Source of the DNA: Phytophthora hibernalis
Lineage: Eukaryota; Oomycota; Peronosporomycetes; Peronosporales; Peronosporaceae
Length of the DNA: 64,000 bases
NCBI GenBank assembly: GCA_012656075.1
Contig: JAAKBF010000282.1
Span: 310,001-374,000, forward strand
Direction: 5' to 3'
Shown here one piece after another: positions 11,534 through 22,278 of the stretch. Both the position numbers and the translations under genes were made by a program. Position 1 is the first letter of the stretch; each line of letters opens with the position of its first letter. A model generated the notes under the pieces. The model worked only from the letters and a program-made list of their open reading frames with translations. It had not been told where the DNA came from and ran no database searches.

Positions 11534-11569
11534 GAGACCCGACCCGTATACGAACCGCAAAATAGGTTA

Positions 11570-13319
11570 CAGATTACGACGAATTGATGTGACGCTGAGG
11601 TTTTTCTATTGTATGGGAAGCAGCATAGACACAAAGATATGACGTAAATAATTTACGACCAATCACACCTCACGAGCAATTTTATTGGCCGAAAACGACA
11701 ATGCTCTTCAAGTCATTATTCATTAAAAGGACTAGTGATTGAACTACAAACCTGCTTTCTCCCATGTACGGCGAATGCACTGCTCGCTAACGCTCTTCCA
11801 GGAGGCAACTACTCTTGCGGCGACAATCTTACGCTTTTCACGTGCTGGAACCTTCATTAGTGCAAGAAGTCGATCGCGCAGAGGCAGGTGCCCGTTTGCT
11901 TGGATGCAGGACAACTCGTAGGATAGCGCTTGCTTCCGCAGACTCTTCTTGAACGGGCCCATGACATCGACATCAAGCGGTTGCAGCACCGCTGTGGTAT
12001 TCTTGGGAAGGGGTACCAATTCGGTCCCCCAGCTTGCAAACTCTTCTTCGGAAGCGCTGGAGGTATGGCACTTTAGATTATCGACGTACAGTGCTAGTGG
12101 GCCGGCCTGAGTTGTCGAAACGAACTCAGCCCATACTACATTGATGAAGTGATCGTGCCAAATTCGAGTATCCATCCACGCATTAGACTGTACCGTTGCG
12201 TAGATATCCTGGAAGTCCTTGCACTCCTCCTCCACAGTTCCACCCGGCTGACCCTTAAAGATGATAAGTGGCCGCAGTTTTTCACCAGTCGCGGAGACCA
12301 CCAGCAAAACACTAGCGCGCGATGACCGCGCTCGACCGCGCACTTTAGCAGACTTCTTGGAGCCGCGCTCGGCGATAATGCTTCCAGGTTCCTCGTCATA
12401 ATAAACGGCAGTTTCGTCCGCATTGAATAAAGAGCTCCGTGCGTAGGTTTTTGCTACGGCTGCCCCGATACCTTGCGCAAACTTTACTTGCTCAAGGAGC
12501 AAATCTTCAGTAGAAAGAACGGTTCTCGTCGGGCGTCGAAATGTATAGCCGTGGCGGTGGACGAAGCGTTGAAAAAGCCGATATAGACTAGCTCCTTGCT
12601 TGAAATAAGATAGATATCTACCCATGCAGCGTATTCCTCTCTAACGAAAGCAACAACATGACTCATCTTGAGCGGGTAATCTTCTCGACGCATTGCCTTA
12701 ATCCACTGAACGAGCTCTTCAGTGTGGGGGAAGGAACATGGCCGACCTTGGCCTCCCAAGCAGACGTTTGAGGACATTTTGTTGCTGCACGCCTCCCGCA
12801 GCTTGGCCTCCTGCTTCTCCCACGCGTAGATGGATCCCCTGCTTTTTAGGCCGTATCGCTTATGCAGCTCTGTCACCGACCAGCCTCTGCTTCTTTCGTC
12901 GAGCACGTGTACCTTGAAAGCGTTGGAGAACGTCATACGGCGAGAGCCTAGGCTCCGACTCTCGCCAGACACAGCAAAGGCTGCGACGACAGTCCTTATT
13001 TCTTGGCTGTCTTCTTCCTCACTGCTGTCTCCGTCCCCCTTCCCTCCCTCTTCCCCTCGAGGCACCCGCTCTGCAGGAGCGTCATTGACGACACCCCAGG
13101 TACGCAGGCGCATCTCCGTATCTTCTTCGGTGCTACTTGATATGGTCATCATGAATTCTAAACTGCTGGACGCGAGCAATGTGCTGCTTGATCGCTGGAC
13201 GAGCGCTCGAGACCAGCCAAATTGCTTGCATTTTATTGGCCAAAATTTTGTATAGGAGCCGCCACTAAAACCTTAGCTGTCACATCAATACGTCCGTCAT
13301 ATCAATTCGTCGTAATCTG
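11570..13319 (-). mobile_element. pogo-like transposon nested in the MULE end
   Basis: Boundaries are TA duplications at 11568-11569 and 13320-13321. Terminal inverted repeats of 24 bp, cagattacgacgaattgat plus gtgac or atgac (11570-11593; complement 13296-13319), differ at one base. An internal partial copy of the repeat lies just inside the right TIR (cacatcaatacgtc). The 1,750-bp element encodes one DDE_1 transposase on the minus strand. It inserted into the terminal bases of the MULE, so it is younger than the MULE. Confidence 0.9.
11744..13179 (-). CDS. pogo/Tigger-like transposase (one frameshift)
   Basis: The protein starts MLASSSLEFMM at 13179 with an acidic leader. A Psq-type helix-turn-helix (MTFSNAFKVHVLDERSRGWS, then LHKRYGLK) and a CENP-B-type HTH (FPHTEELVQWIKAMRREDYP) follow. 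The DDE_1 catalytic domain has NADETAVYYD, LYVDNLKCH and LQPLDVDVMGPFKKSLR, the three acidic positions expected in pogo transposases. The frame changes at about 12617: coding passes from EEYAAW to YLSYFKQGASLYRLF, equivalent to one missing base. Total length is about 475 aa, normal for the family. With the TIRs intact this copy is recent and could be functional if the frameshift is a consensus error. Confidence 0.9.
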
Positions 13320-13888
13320 TATCGACTACGACACGATCGGAGATGACGAGTCGATCGGTAGTTTTCGTCTGATCCCCGCTCGTCCGATTGTTAGAATCGT
13401 GACAGAGTCCAACAAGGTCATGTACGACAAGTTTTACGAGCACCATGAGCTGATTGGAGGACGACCATGCGCTGTCATGGCCACCGACAGCGTCGACGAG
13501 GACGAGTTGCATCCGTACGACCCCAAGACACGAGTTCGGCTGGATGTGAGCGCCACACTAGTCATGACAGAAGTGAAGAGGAAGAGGCCAGGGTGTACGA
13601 AACATCACGAGCAGCAAACTGTTGAAGGAGGTGGAGATGGAGCTGACGGGGCTCTAAAATCTGAAGTCGACGAGGAGCTGATGCTCGTGATTCGATGCGC
13701 CTCTTTCATGAAAGTCTGTCAACCAGAATTCGACGTTCCTATGGAGTCGCTGAACGAGATTGGAGATGGCACAGCGGGCCGGATCAAGGTGATGCTGCAG
13801 ACGATGCGTGAGTTTGTATCTGCGTTGTAGTACTTCACTCTGGCTCGCGGAAACATGAAATCCAGTACTCGAAGTATTTGAGGTTTGC

Positions 13889-14997
13889 CTATTGAGCTAG
13901 CTTACACTCTGGGGTAATAAGTGCGTTGTCGAATAAGCGGGAGACGGTCTCCAAGTCACCCAGAAATTGCAGCACCGGAGTCAAAGGTCCGCTCTGGTCT
14001 GCACAAGTTTCAGTCGGCTTGTTACACTGTCCCACTTGAATTGGATCGAGCCTCGCAGCACAAACCGCTGACCGAGTAACTTGGCAACAATTGGTGACCA
14101 TTGATTATGTTTTTCATTGCGAATGAGATGGGGAAACGCAAAGTGCAGCGTTTTTGCTGTGAGGATGATTCCGACTATGGTGGTGGCGGTTAGCGAGTCT
14201 CCGGGACCGGTATCAAGTTGCGCAAGCTGAGTATCCGATTCTGGCAGGTAGAGGGCCAGGCGTCGATAGTCCTCGATTAGTCTCTCAATGCCAAACCCCG
14301 TCTCGCCAACTACATCCGGCGATGTCGCTGCATGCAGGAAATCACGTTGCACGCTAGAAACATACTTGTTTTGTGGCTCTTTCGTGCTGCCATGGGGGTC
14401 GTTCGTTAGGGTGGACGCTTTCAAGCCGTAGCGGAACAGACGAAAGTATTCTGCCACCACCGACAAGGCAGTCTTTCCTGTGGGGACACCAGAAGAGAGT
14501 GTCTGACCCTGGCACTGAAGCGTTTGGATTTCTTCTTGTAGCTTTCGGACGTCACGCATTAAAGCGACCGCATGATCCTGTTTCTTTTTCCTGTATCGCT
14601 GCATGCTCATCCGATGTCGTCGGAGCTCCGCCTCAGCATTCTCCTCTGCGATCAATAATTTGGCACCATGCTGGTCAGGGACGTCCATGTTCACAGCGAG
14701 CTCTGAGTGGAGGTTGTTGGGGACTGGTTTCAACATGACCTTGTGCTTGAAAGGGGCTACAACCCGCATGGACTGTGTTTGTGGTCGTGCTTGGTAGGTC
14801 CCATGTGCGTGCATCGCGACGCCATCATATGGCTGCTGGAAATACTGTGGTCTTGATCTCGTGTAAGTACTACAGGCGTTGTCGTCTCCGGCACGTTGGA
14901 CCCCAGCTTTTGGCCACAGGGGCGATGGGATCACTTTTCCGATCACATCGTCACTCAGCGTGTGGACGTTCGGCGGGTGGAGGGAGCTGCTGTGCAT
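13889..14997 (-). CDS. Divergent bZIP-like transcription factor, 3' frameshift
   Basis: The protein begins MHSSSLHPPNVHTLSD at 14997. A basic region RRHRMSMQRYRKKKQ (about residues 131-145) runs into a short leucine-type heptad stretch, then a conserved C-terminal region (VVAEYFRLFRYGLK, YLPESDTQLAQLD). In the basic region the position of the invariant Asn is His (CAT); oomycete bZIPs are known to replace this residue, but I recall Cys or Val rather than His. The frame stops at 13981 because aaa (13983-13985, plus strand) has one base fewer than in the sister fragments. Restoring it would add about 30 residues ending ECKLAQ at 13889. The DNA-binding assignment rests on this short motif only. 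Confidence 0.65.
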
Positions 14998-15231
14998 TTT
15001 GGTCTAGTTGGAGGTTAACTTTCTTGTCCAGTTCCAAAGTGACAGACAATGCTTGGTAAGAAGATAACATGCTGGCTGACCATAATCGTGATGATTCATC
15101 ATAATCGAGTAATTGACGACGAGCTGTACAGATTATCTATCCCCTATTTGGCTGTGGTGCTGCTACATACTTCGAAGTAACAACTGGTATTAATACATGC
15201 TCACAAACTCCAATTTTCACTGCAAATTTGG

Positions 15232-15889
15232 CGTCGATTACTCGATTATGATGAATCACGATTATGGTCAGCCAGCATGTTATCTCACCAAGCATTGCTT
15301 GTCACTTTGGAACTGGACGGTGGCAGAATACTTTCGTCTGTTCCGCTACGGCTTGAAAGCGTCCACCCTGACGAACGACCCCATGGCAGCACGAAAGAGC
15401 CACAAAACAAGTATGTTTCTAGCGTGCAACGTGATTTCCTGCATGCAGCGACATCGCCGGATGTAGTTGGCGAGACGGGGCTTGGCGTTGAGAGACTAAT
15501 CGAGGACTATCGACGCCTGGCCCTCTACCTGCCAGAATCGGATACCCAACTCGTGCGACTCGATACTGGTCCCGGGACTCGCTAACCGCCACCACCACAG
15601 TTGGAATCGTCATTACAGCAAAAACGCTGCACTTTGCGTTTCCCCATCTCATTCACAATGAAGAACAGAATCAATGGTCACCAATTGCTGCCAAGTTGCT
15701 CGGTCAGCGGTTTGTGCTGCGAGGCTCGATCCAATTCAAGTGGGACAGTGTAACAAGCCGACTGAAACTTGTGCAGTCCAGAGCGGACCTTTTGACCCCA
15801 CTACTGCAGTTACTGAACGACTTATGCAGTTACTGAACGACTTAGAGATATTCGACAACACACTCATTAGTTGTAAGCTAGCTCAGTAG
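15232..15889 (+). pseudogene. bZIP-like gene copy, internally deleted
   Basis: It carries the upstream region and then only the second half of the gene (EYFRLFRYGLKAS, YLPESDTQL, GSIQFKWDSVTSRLKLVQ). A 20-bp tandem duplication, tgcagttactgaacgactta, at about 15804-15843 shifts the frame near the end. The bZIP basic region is absent, so it cannot encode a DNA-binding protein. Confidence 0.8.
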
Positions 15890-15926
15890 GAAAGTCTACA
15901 ATACGCCAGTACGTTAAAATATGTTG

Positions 15927-15934
15927 AAAACCGG
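15927..15934. other. Unoccupied paralogous hAT target site
   Basis: Here ttg-aaaaccgg-ataaaaagagtttagcg is continuous. At the 5.1-kb paralogue the same flanks are separated by the hAT element, with the target (aatacggg there) duplicated. Target differs at three of eight bases, and flanks match over more than 100 bp on the right. Confidence 0.8.
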
Positions 15935-16000
15935 ATAAAAAGAGTTTAGCGTCCAACCATCATTCCTAAACTTTCGTGGTGAAGCTCAATTACTGTTAGA

Positions 16001-16058
16001 ATGGCAGCGAAGAAGCGCAAGGCGACGAACCAAGTGCGGAAAGAGAGGCGGAGGTGCT
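16001..16058 (+). pseudogene. 5' fragment of an M96-like gene
   Basis: ATG at 16001 begins the same MAAKKRKATNQVRK start as at 7118, with the identical leader (tttcgtggtgaagctcaat). After about 19 codons the sequence switches within 'gtgctcaggga' to the reverse of a bZIP-like copy. The breakpoint shares a few bases (ggga), as in end-joining with microhomology. Confidence 0.75.
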
Positions 16059-16853
16059 CAGGGAAACGCAAAGTGCAGCGTTTTTGCTGTGAGGATGATT
16101 CCGACTATGGTGGTGGCGGTTAGCGAGTCTCCGGGACCGGTATCAAGTTGCACAAGCTGATATCCGATTCTGGCAGGTAGAGGGCCAGGCGTCGATAGTC
16201 CTCGATTAGTCTCTCAACGCCAAACCCCGTCTCGCCAACTACATCCGGCGATGTCGCTGCATGCAGGAAATCACGTTGCACGCTAGAAATATACTTGTTT
16301 TGTGGCTCTTTCCCTTTCAAGCCGTAGCGTAACAGACGAAAGTATTCTGCCACCACCGACAAGGCAGTCGTTCCTGTGGGGACACCAGAAGAGAGTGTCT
16401 GACCCTGCCACTGAAGCGTTTGGATTTCTTCTTGTAGCTTTCGGACGTCACGCTCTAACGCAATCGTTTGGACCTCTTTCTTTTCCTGGATCGCTGCGAG
16501 CTCCTCCGACTGCTTCGTCGGCGGAGCTCCGTCTTAGCATTTTCCTCTTCGATCAGTAGCTTTGCAGCATATTGGTCAGGTTCGTCGATCTCTGAGTGGG
16601 GGTTGTTGGGGACTGGTTTCAGCATGCCCTTGTGCTCGAAAGGGGCTGCAACCTGCATGGACTGTGTCTGTGGTTGTGCTTGGTGGGCCGGATACTGTGG
16701 TCTTGAACTTGCGTAAGCGCTCCAGGCGTTGTCGACCCCATCTTTTGGCCAAAGGGGCGATGGAATCACTTTTCCGATCACGCAGTCACTCAGCGTGTGG
16801 ACGTTTGGCGGATTGAAGACGCTACTTTTCATGTTGTTCTTGTAGGAGCCCAA
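16058..16853 (-). pseudogene. bZIP-like gene copy, broken in the basic region
   Basis: A third bZIP-like copy reads MGSYKNNMKSSVFNPPNVHT at 16853 and matches the 14.0-15.0 kb copy through PVPNNPHSE and EEENAKTELRRR. In the basic region the frame is lost and stops at 16455. The downstream half (VVAEYFRLLRYGLK to YLPESD) is present in another frame at 16362-16120, with a short deletion removing the STLTNDPHGS stretch. It ends at the fusion with the M96-like fragment. Confidence 0.75.
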
Positions 16854-17669
16854 CTTTCTTGTTCCGTTCCAAAGTGACAGAAGATGGTGGGTTTAAGATT
16901 AAAAATGCTGGCTTCCGTGGCACTTCATAATCGACGTTGTCAATGATGAAGCATAATATTAATAGCATTGGCACGAGCTGTACGTACAAATGGTCCTCCA
17001 GGGCGTGATATGATCACGTGCTGTTACATGCAATTATAACGCCGGCTGCTTGGTGAAGTTTTCGTCAGGACAACTTGTCTTCTTCACCCCAAAGCGACGA
17101 AATCGACGTGTCTGGTTTCACAAAAGGAATGATGTGCTTTGGTGACAAGCATTCAAGCTTCACGAAAGGAGTTAACAGTTCTCCAGGAAATGGCGACGTC
17201 AAGTTGAAATCAACAGCCAAACCATGAAAGAGTGCGCAACCATCAGCTCGCTCCTTCCATCATATTGAGGGCCAACGCAGAATCCCGATGTGCTTGAATA
17301 TGTATCTGCCGCAAAAGTGGGTGTTCGGACTCTCCTTGACTTGTTACTCGAACATTTTCATCGCTGTGATCAAAACCTTGCCGTCCGACAGAGAAAAGGA
17401 AGACTGCGATGCTATCGGAGCTTCAGTGCCATCAACATCCCTCGATATCCTTCATCTGTGTGCAGATTACTCCAAGCACTTAACAGAATTCGCACTCAAA
17501 GCCGACAAGCTCCAGCCTCCGCTGCGAGTATGCAGCCATAACCAACAACCACAGTCCATTCACGCACTATCTTCGTCCACATACATTTATCACTCGCGTA
17601 CGGAACAAGACTTATCCGAGCTGAAGCTACTGGGCCCTGTGGCGGCCTCCACACGGAATGCTCGCCTCA
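16854..17669. other. Intergenic, no gene supported
   Basis: The open frame at 17288-17863 overlaps the antisense of the M96-like gene A and shows no family features. Nothing else is apparent. Confidence 0.4.
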
Positions 17670-19299
17670 TCACTTGCAGCAGCAGCTCGTTTTGTCACCA
17701 GTACACGAGCAGCCCGCGTCACTGTGTTGCAGTACGCGATCTACGACGAGCTTCTTCATGTTGTCATAAGAATGGAACATGTTCAGGAAGAAGCGATCCT
17801 GTTGCTTCTGGGAGACTTTGTGCGGGTACATGTGAAGCTTGGCCATCGTGTATCGTTTCATGATCACATACTTTTGCCGTCGGTATCCTCGTGCGCAGAC
17901 AGCACCACACCGCTCGACATATCCTTTCGGATGCGATTCGCTACGTCGTACGGGTGCAGCTCGTCTTGGTCGACGTAATCTGAAGCTAGTACTGCTGACT
18001 TGTCCCCGAAACGACAGTAGAAAACTCCATTGGACTCCATATCCGGCATCTTGTCCGGCCTCTTGTGTATCTGGTTTGGCCTCGAGACAATGCGTTGGTG
18101 CATATAGTTGCACTTGAGCGTGCCAGTTGACTAGCACATGTAGATATCAAAATTAGCATGTTCGAGAAAGATCCATTTGATTTTACGCCAGAAACGTACC
18201 TCACGCAGTGGTTTGACCCCTATCACTTGGTTCAGCGCCTCATCCTTTTCAGCCAGCTGGTTGTAGACTCCACGCGCGACTTGGTAAATGCTCACTCCGT
18301 CATATCTGGCAATCGTGAAATTGACACAGTAATGTTTGCCAAACTTGTCGAACATGTCCGAGAACTCGTGAGGCTCGTTGCAGTCCATTCCTTGTGTCTT
18401 CTGTTCGATGAACCTGTACGTCATATCGAGTTTCTCCTTGCGAAGTGACAGAATTGTCTTCCTTCGCTCGTCCAAGTCCTTTCCAAGACGAATATACGAC
18501 TCCAAAGGTGTCATCAACGACATCCGCTGCTCACAGCCACCAAGCAAACAGCAAGTTAACCACAAAGAAACCAAAAAGAGGAAAAATAATCCCCGCTACC
18601 CACGTACCACGTCGTTCACCGGTGCAAATGCCAACATGGCCTTGAAATTGTCCGCGTACATTTTCTGCTGCATGGCAAGTCCATTGAGGATCTGATTGTC
18701 CTCCTGACTCTTCAGCAGCAACTTCAATTCTCCTCTTTTCTTGACATTTTTACGTTGTGGTCGTCTCTTTTCTCGAAATTCCAAAAACTCCTTCTGAGCT
18801 TCCAGATATTTCTCCTCTCTCCTCAACAACTCCACTTCTTCATCCTCGTGGTTCTCCGACTCTACTTCACTTTCATCTGTAAAATCTAAAGAATTTTGGA
18901 ATTTTCAGAAAATGACGAATCGGAATGTAAAAGTCGCAATGGGGCCACTTTTGCGTCCGGGCGTAATGGACTGTCCAGCTCCAGTTCCTCGACGTCTGTG
19001 GCGTCGTCCAGAGCGTTGAGCCACAAATTGGCCTCAGAGCTCAATGGAAACATCATATCCAGGTCTGGGAGGCTGATTGCGTCATCCCGTCGCTCCATTT
19101 CCATTTCGCGCAAAAATTCCTCGTCTTGGAGCAAAATTTCGGATAATTCGTCACTTTTGGGTGACGCTGGAGGCTGATTGGAGAACAATTCGTCCGCTAG
19201 AGTAGACGCAGAGACGTCAACGCAGTCGCTGGTGTCCTCGTCCAGCATCTGCAGCAGGTCGTAGTCGCGCACCAAGTCGTCCGGAAGCTCCACGCCCAT
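17670..19299 (-). CDS. M96-like oomycete protein A (frameshifted)
   Basis: Start MGVELPDDLVRDYDLLQ at 19299. An acidic N-terminus is followed by a charged coiled-coil segment (LLRREEKYLEAQKEFLEFRE, basic KRRPQRKNVKKR) and the FKAMLAFAPVNDV motif. After an intron at 18527-18607 comes RMSLMTPLESYIRLGKD; a second intron at 18131-18199 precedes KCNYMHQRIVS. The C-terminal domain has VDQDELHPYDVANRIRKDMS and MKRYTMAKLHMYPHKVS. The exon junction near 18873-18890 has no clean GT donor in frame. One base is missing in tttt at 17872-17875 (DGK to KYVIMKRY). It is a tandem paralogue of the next gene and shares its C-terminal domain with the M96-like pseudogene at 7-13.8 kb. Function unknown. Confidence 0.7.
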
Positions 19300-19745
19300 G
19301 GTCGAGAAAGGGTCAGTGCGATAAGAATTTCACGTTTAGTTGCTGGACTATTGCATTGCGAATTTTACGATAGCATTTCACGATAGGCACACAACTGTAA
19401 AGTTCTTCACGAAAAGAGTCCGACGTGAACAGAAGCATAAAACAAGGCAGTGTTCTGAGTACAATGGATGTATCGATTCAATGTGCTGATTAGCAAGCGC
19501 TTGGAGCGCTGAAAGAGAATCAACACACCCACTTCACTTGGCCATGGTGAGCACGGAGCGCTTTCACAGCTGCTGCCACATAATAAACGGTAGTCACTCG
19601 ATCCATGACTTCGACGGGTGTCCAAGCTCAGCACTTGAGAAGAAATATGAAAAGCGCGAGGATACCTGACGACGAACTTGGAAGTCTCACCGCAGGTCTT
19701 CGGGTGCCTGCTACCTTGAATTCCCAGAACGTCGGTGGGACTTAA
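19300..19745. other. Intergenic between the two M96-like genes
   Basis: Contains the presumed promoter of gene A and the 3' flank of gene B. No coding potential or repeat was recognised. Confidence 0.4.
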
Positions 19746-21622
19746 TCAGTCCTCGCCTGCGCATGGACAGCCAGTCTCATTGCGCTGTAAACGATCCACG
19801 ATAAGTGTCTTCATGGTGTCATGGCACTTTGGCATGCTTGCGAAGAAACGGTCCTGCTGCTCCTGTGAAACCTTGTGCGGGTACATGTGATACTTGGCCA
19901 TCAGGTAACGTTTCATCACCACGAACTTCTTGCCATCAGCGTCAGTATGACCAGAGAGCACCACTCCGCTTGAAACATCCTTCCGGATGCGGTTTGACGA
20001 GTCGTACGGGTGCAGGTCGTCCTGGTCGATGTAATCTGTTGCTAGTACTGCTGAGTTGTCACCGAAGCGACAGTAGAAAATCGCGTTCGACTCCATATCC
20101 GGCATTTTATCTATGTCTTCGCCCTCCCAGTTCATACTCGAGACAATGCGCTGGTGCATGAAATTGCACTTGATCGTGTCGAACGACTCGCGAATCGTTG
20201 TGTTTCCCATTGCATTGTTCAGCGCCTCGTCCTTCCCTGCAATCTGCTCGTAGATGGCGCGCCCAACCTGGAAAACGCTCACTCCGTCGTACTTGGAGAT
20301 AGCGAAGTTGACGCAGTAGTGTTTGCCGAACTTTTCGAACATGTCTGAGTACTGGTACGGCTGGTTAATGTCTAGGCCCGCAGCTTTCTGCTCGATGTAC
20401 TTGTATGTACTATCGAGCTTCTCCTCGCGCAACGACAGAATAGTCTTCCTCCGCTCGTCAAAGTCCTTGCCTAGACGAATGAAACTCTCCATGGGGTCAT
20501 GAGCGCCATGCGCACGTCATTCACAGGGGCGAACGCGAGCATGGCCTTGAAGTTGTCCTGGTAGACCTTCTGCTGGTTCACGAGTTCGTTCAGCAACTGA
20601 TTATTCTCCTGGCTCTTGGCCAGCAGCTTCGGCTGCTCGGTATCCCGAGGACGGCGTTGCTTAATGCTCTGTCGCTGTGGGCGACTGGACTTGGCCCTAG
20701 TCTGCAGGAAATCCATCTGAGCATCCAAATACTTGGCCTCCTTCTCCAACAAATCCATCTCGTCCTGCACAAAAAACAATAAAAAATCAATCATCCTACT
20801 CACCTCAAAATTGGCCACCAAAGACCAATTCACTAACTCTATCAACCACCTTACCTCCATAGCTTCCTCCTCCATCTCTTCATCCTCCACAATTGTCTCT
20901 TTAACAGCCTCTTCAGGCATCGTAGGAAGAGGAGACGCCGTCACACTCCCATCTGTATGGCCCAAGGATGACACATCTGAGCTCTCGGAGATCGTCGACA
21001 ACGACGAATTTGTATGTGGCAGTCTGGGCGGGGACATGGGAGGCAGTACATGACCCATCATAGCTTCATGGAGTTTCCTGGCCTGCTCCTCCTCCAGCTG
21101 TTTGTGCTCCTGGGCCAGCAGCGGACACACGTCCACGTCGAACTCGTCCACGTCCGTCCTGCAGGGCGAGCCATCTGTTATACTGGGCGCACTTGGACAC
21201 GGAGACATCATGTCCAGGTCCGAGAACGCGCCCAGGTCGATAGCACCATCACTCTGCTCCAGTGGCGTCTGATTCTTCTGATTCGAATCTATTTTTACCA
21301 CTTTCTCCATGTCGCGTAAAAACTGCTCCCCGTCCAGTAAAAAGTCGGCGAATTCGTCCTGAGTGATGGTCTCGGCTTCTGGGGATTTGGTGGCTGTAGC
21401 CGAGCAGCATCCTGCGCCGCCCGAAGCGCAGGACGACGTCGCGCAGGACGCAGGATCCGACGTGGCGATGCTCACGCCCACCGAGCAGTTGCCCAGCAAG
21501 TCCTCGACCGTAGGGGACGGTGTTGGGGCGTCCAAGAAGCTGCTGGAGACGCCGTCGTCGCCGTCCACAAGCTGCATCATGTCGTACTCGAGCACGAGGT
21601 CGTCGGGCAGTCCTGCAGCCAT
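19746..21622 (-). CDS. M96-like oomycete protein B (one-base frameshift)
   Basis: Start MAAGLPDDLVLEYDMMQLVD at 21622. Exon 1 (21622-20855) codes for a long acidic, Ser/Glu-rich region with DEEMEEEAMEV. A 90-bp in-frame GT-AG intron (20854-20765) follows. Exon 2 carries the coiled-coil/basic segment (RSSRPQR-like), FKAMLAFAPVNDVRMALMTP, then ESFIRLGKDFDERRKTIL, FGKHYCVNFAISKYDGVSVF, DQDDLHPYDSSNRIRKDVSS and MKRYLMAKYHMYPHKVS, ending at 19746. Exons sum to 1,787 nt, one short of 596 codons. The missing base maps to gggg at 20493-20496, where gene A reads through in frame. So a 595-residue protein is likely if this is a consensus error. Family resembles M96 mating-specific proteins; no biochemical role is known to me. 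Confidence 0.75.
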
Positions 21623-22278
21623 GGTTGGATCAAATAGTGAGGCCGTTGGGGTTTTCTTTAGAAATCGTGACTGGGACTTTGTATGCGGCCTTCTCGAACA
21701 GCGTGGAAGGGAGAGACTGGCGTTTTGTGCCCAATCACAGAAGAACGTGAGACATGAAGATTTCTCGGTTAGGTTGAAGATCCGCCGTTGTACTTATTGA
21801 AATGACGGAGAATTGAGAGGAAAGCAGATCTATTGGAGGAAGATCGTGAATTGAACGGGAGGGGAACGATGTGATTGGATGAAAAGGAAAAGTAATCTGG
21901 GTCGCCATTTGACTTTCGGGTACTGACCACTTCAGCGTCAGCAACTTCCGAGGCCTGGCTCATAATACAGTACGTGTACTTGTGAGCCTTATAGCAGCAC
22001 CAGCCTTCTACAAGTACGATACAAACCACTTCGCTGTAGATTTTACCAGTATGGTATCGTTGCAATGCTATGAGCCTGTCAGGTTGTACTTTTCGCCTAA
22101 AGATAACTCGAACAGTGATACACTGTTTGTTGCACGGAAGACAACCTCAAAATTAGACGAACTCAAATGCAAAGTATTATTAGTGTTACCTGCGCAGACT
22201 TCTTCCTATCAGCACAGTCTTCACGAAGCAAGACATCACAGGAAACAAGTTGGGGATCTTCGTCTACAGTAGAAGAAC
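21623..22278. other. Divergent intergenic region
   Basis: About 650 bp between the divergently transcribed M96-like gene B and the first MHYT gene, so it should hold both promoters. No motif was confidently recognised. Confidence 0.4.

Larger units (their letters stand above)
8087..13323 (+). mobile_element. Mutator-like element (MULE) with nested pogo
   Basis: A 9-bp direct repeat gactacgac flanks it (8078-8086 and 13324-13332), the Mutator signature. The ends carry a 24-bp perfect inverted match, cggttcgtatacgggtcggg plus tctc (8100-8123 and complement 11534-11557), embedded in less perfect terminal sequence. The right terminus is interrupted by a pogo element inserted at TA 11568. Without it the MULE is 3,485 bp. 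It carries an apparently intact transposase (8612-10426) and about 1.1 kb of further sequence. Since host codons are duplicated exactly and rejoin in frame, both ends are well supported. Confidence 0.88.
7118..13830 (+). pseudogene. M96-like gene split by MITE, MULE and pogo insertions
   Basis: The gene begins MAAKKRKATNQVRKEEAEVL at 7118, a basic/coiled-coil start typical of oomycete M96 mating-specific-like proteins. A frameshift follows at about 7195. Coding resumes as MTPSEHLQLLHRSL, crosses a likely intron (about 7353-7472) and reads through the MITE site to VGVKSLKEVYNA and VTAREDYD at 8086. The C-terminal half resumes after the MULE at 13324 with the duplicated DYD codons, then TIGDDESIGSFRLIP, VDEDELHPYDP and LMLVIRCASF, ending at 13830. 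Removing the MITE, the MULE and one copy of each target duplication rejoins the family sequence in frame across both junctions. Function of the family is not established; P. infestans M96 is induced during mating. This copy is surely dead. Confidence 0.85.
13889..15889. repeat. Inverted duplication of the bZIP-like locus
   Basis: The minus-strand copy (13889 to about 15119) and a plus-strand copy (about 15232-15889) are inverted repeats around a roughly 110-bp unique centre. The plus arm lacks about 560 bp: it jumps from upstream sequence (ttggaactggac, 15306-15317) directly to the codons for AEYFRLFRYGLK. The remaining parts are about 95% alike by eye. Confidence 0.8.

Noticed and set aside
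17288..17863. Plus-strand 191-residue open frame
   Set aside because: Its second half is antisense to the conserved C-terminal domain of M96-like gene A; no domain of its own.
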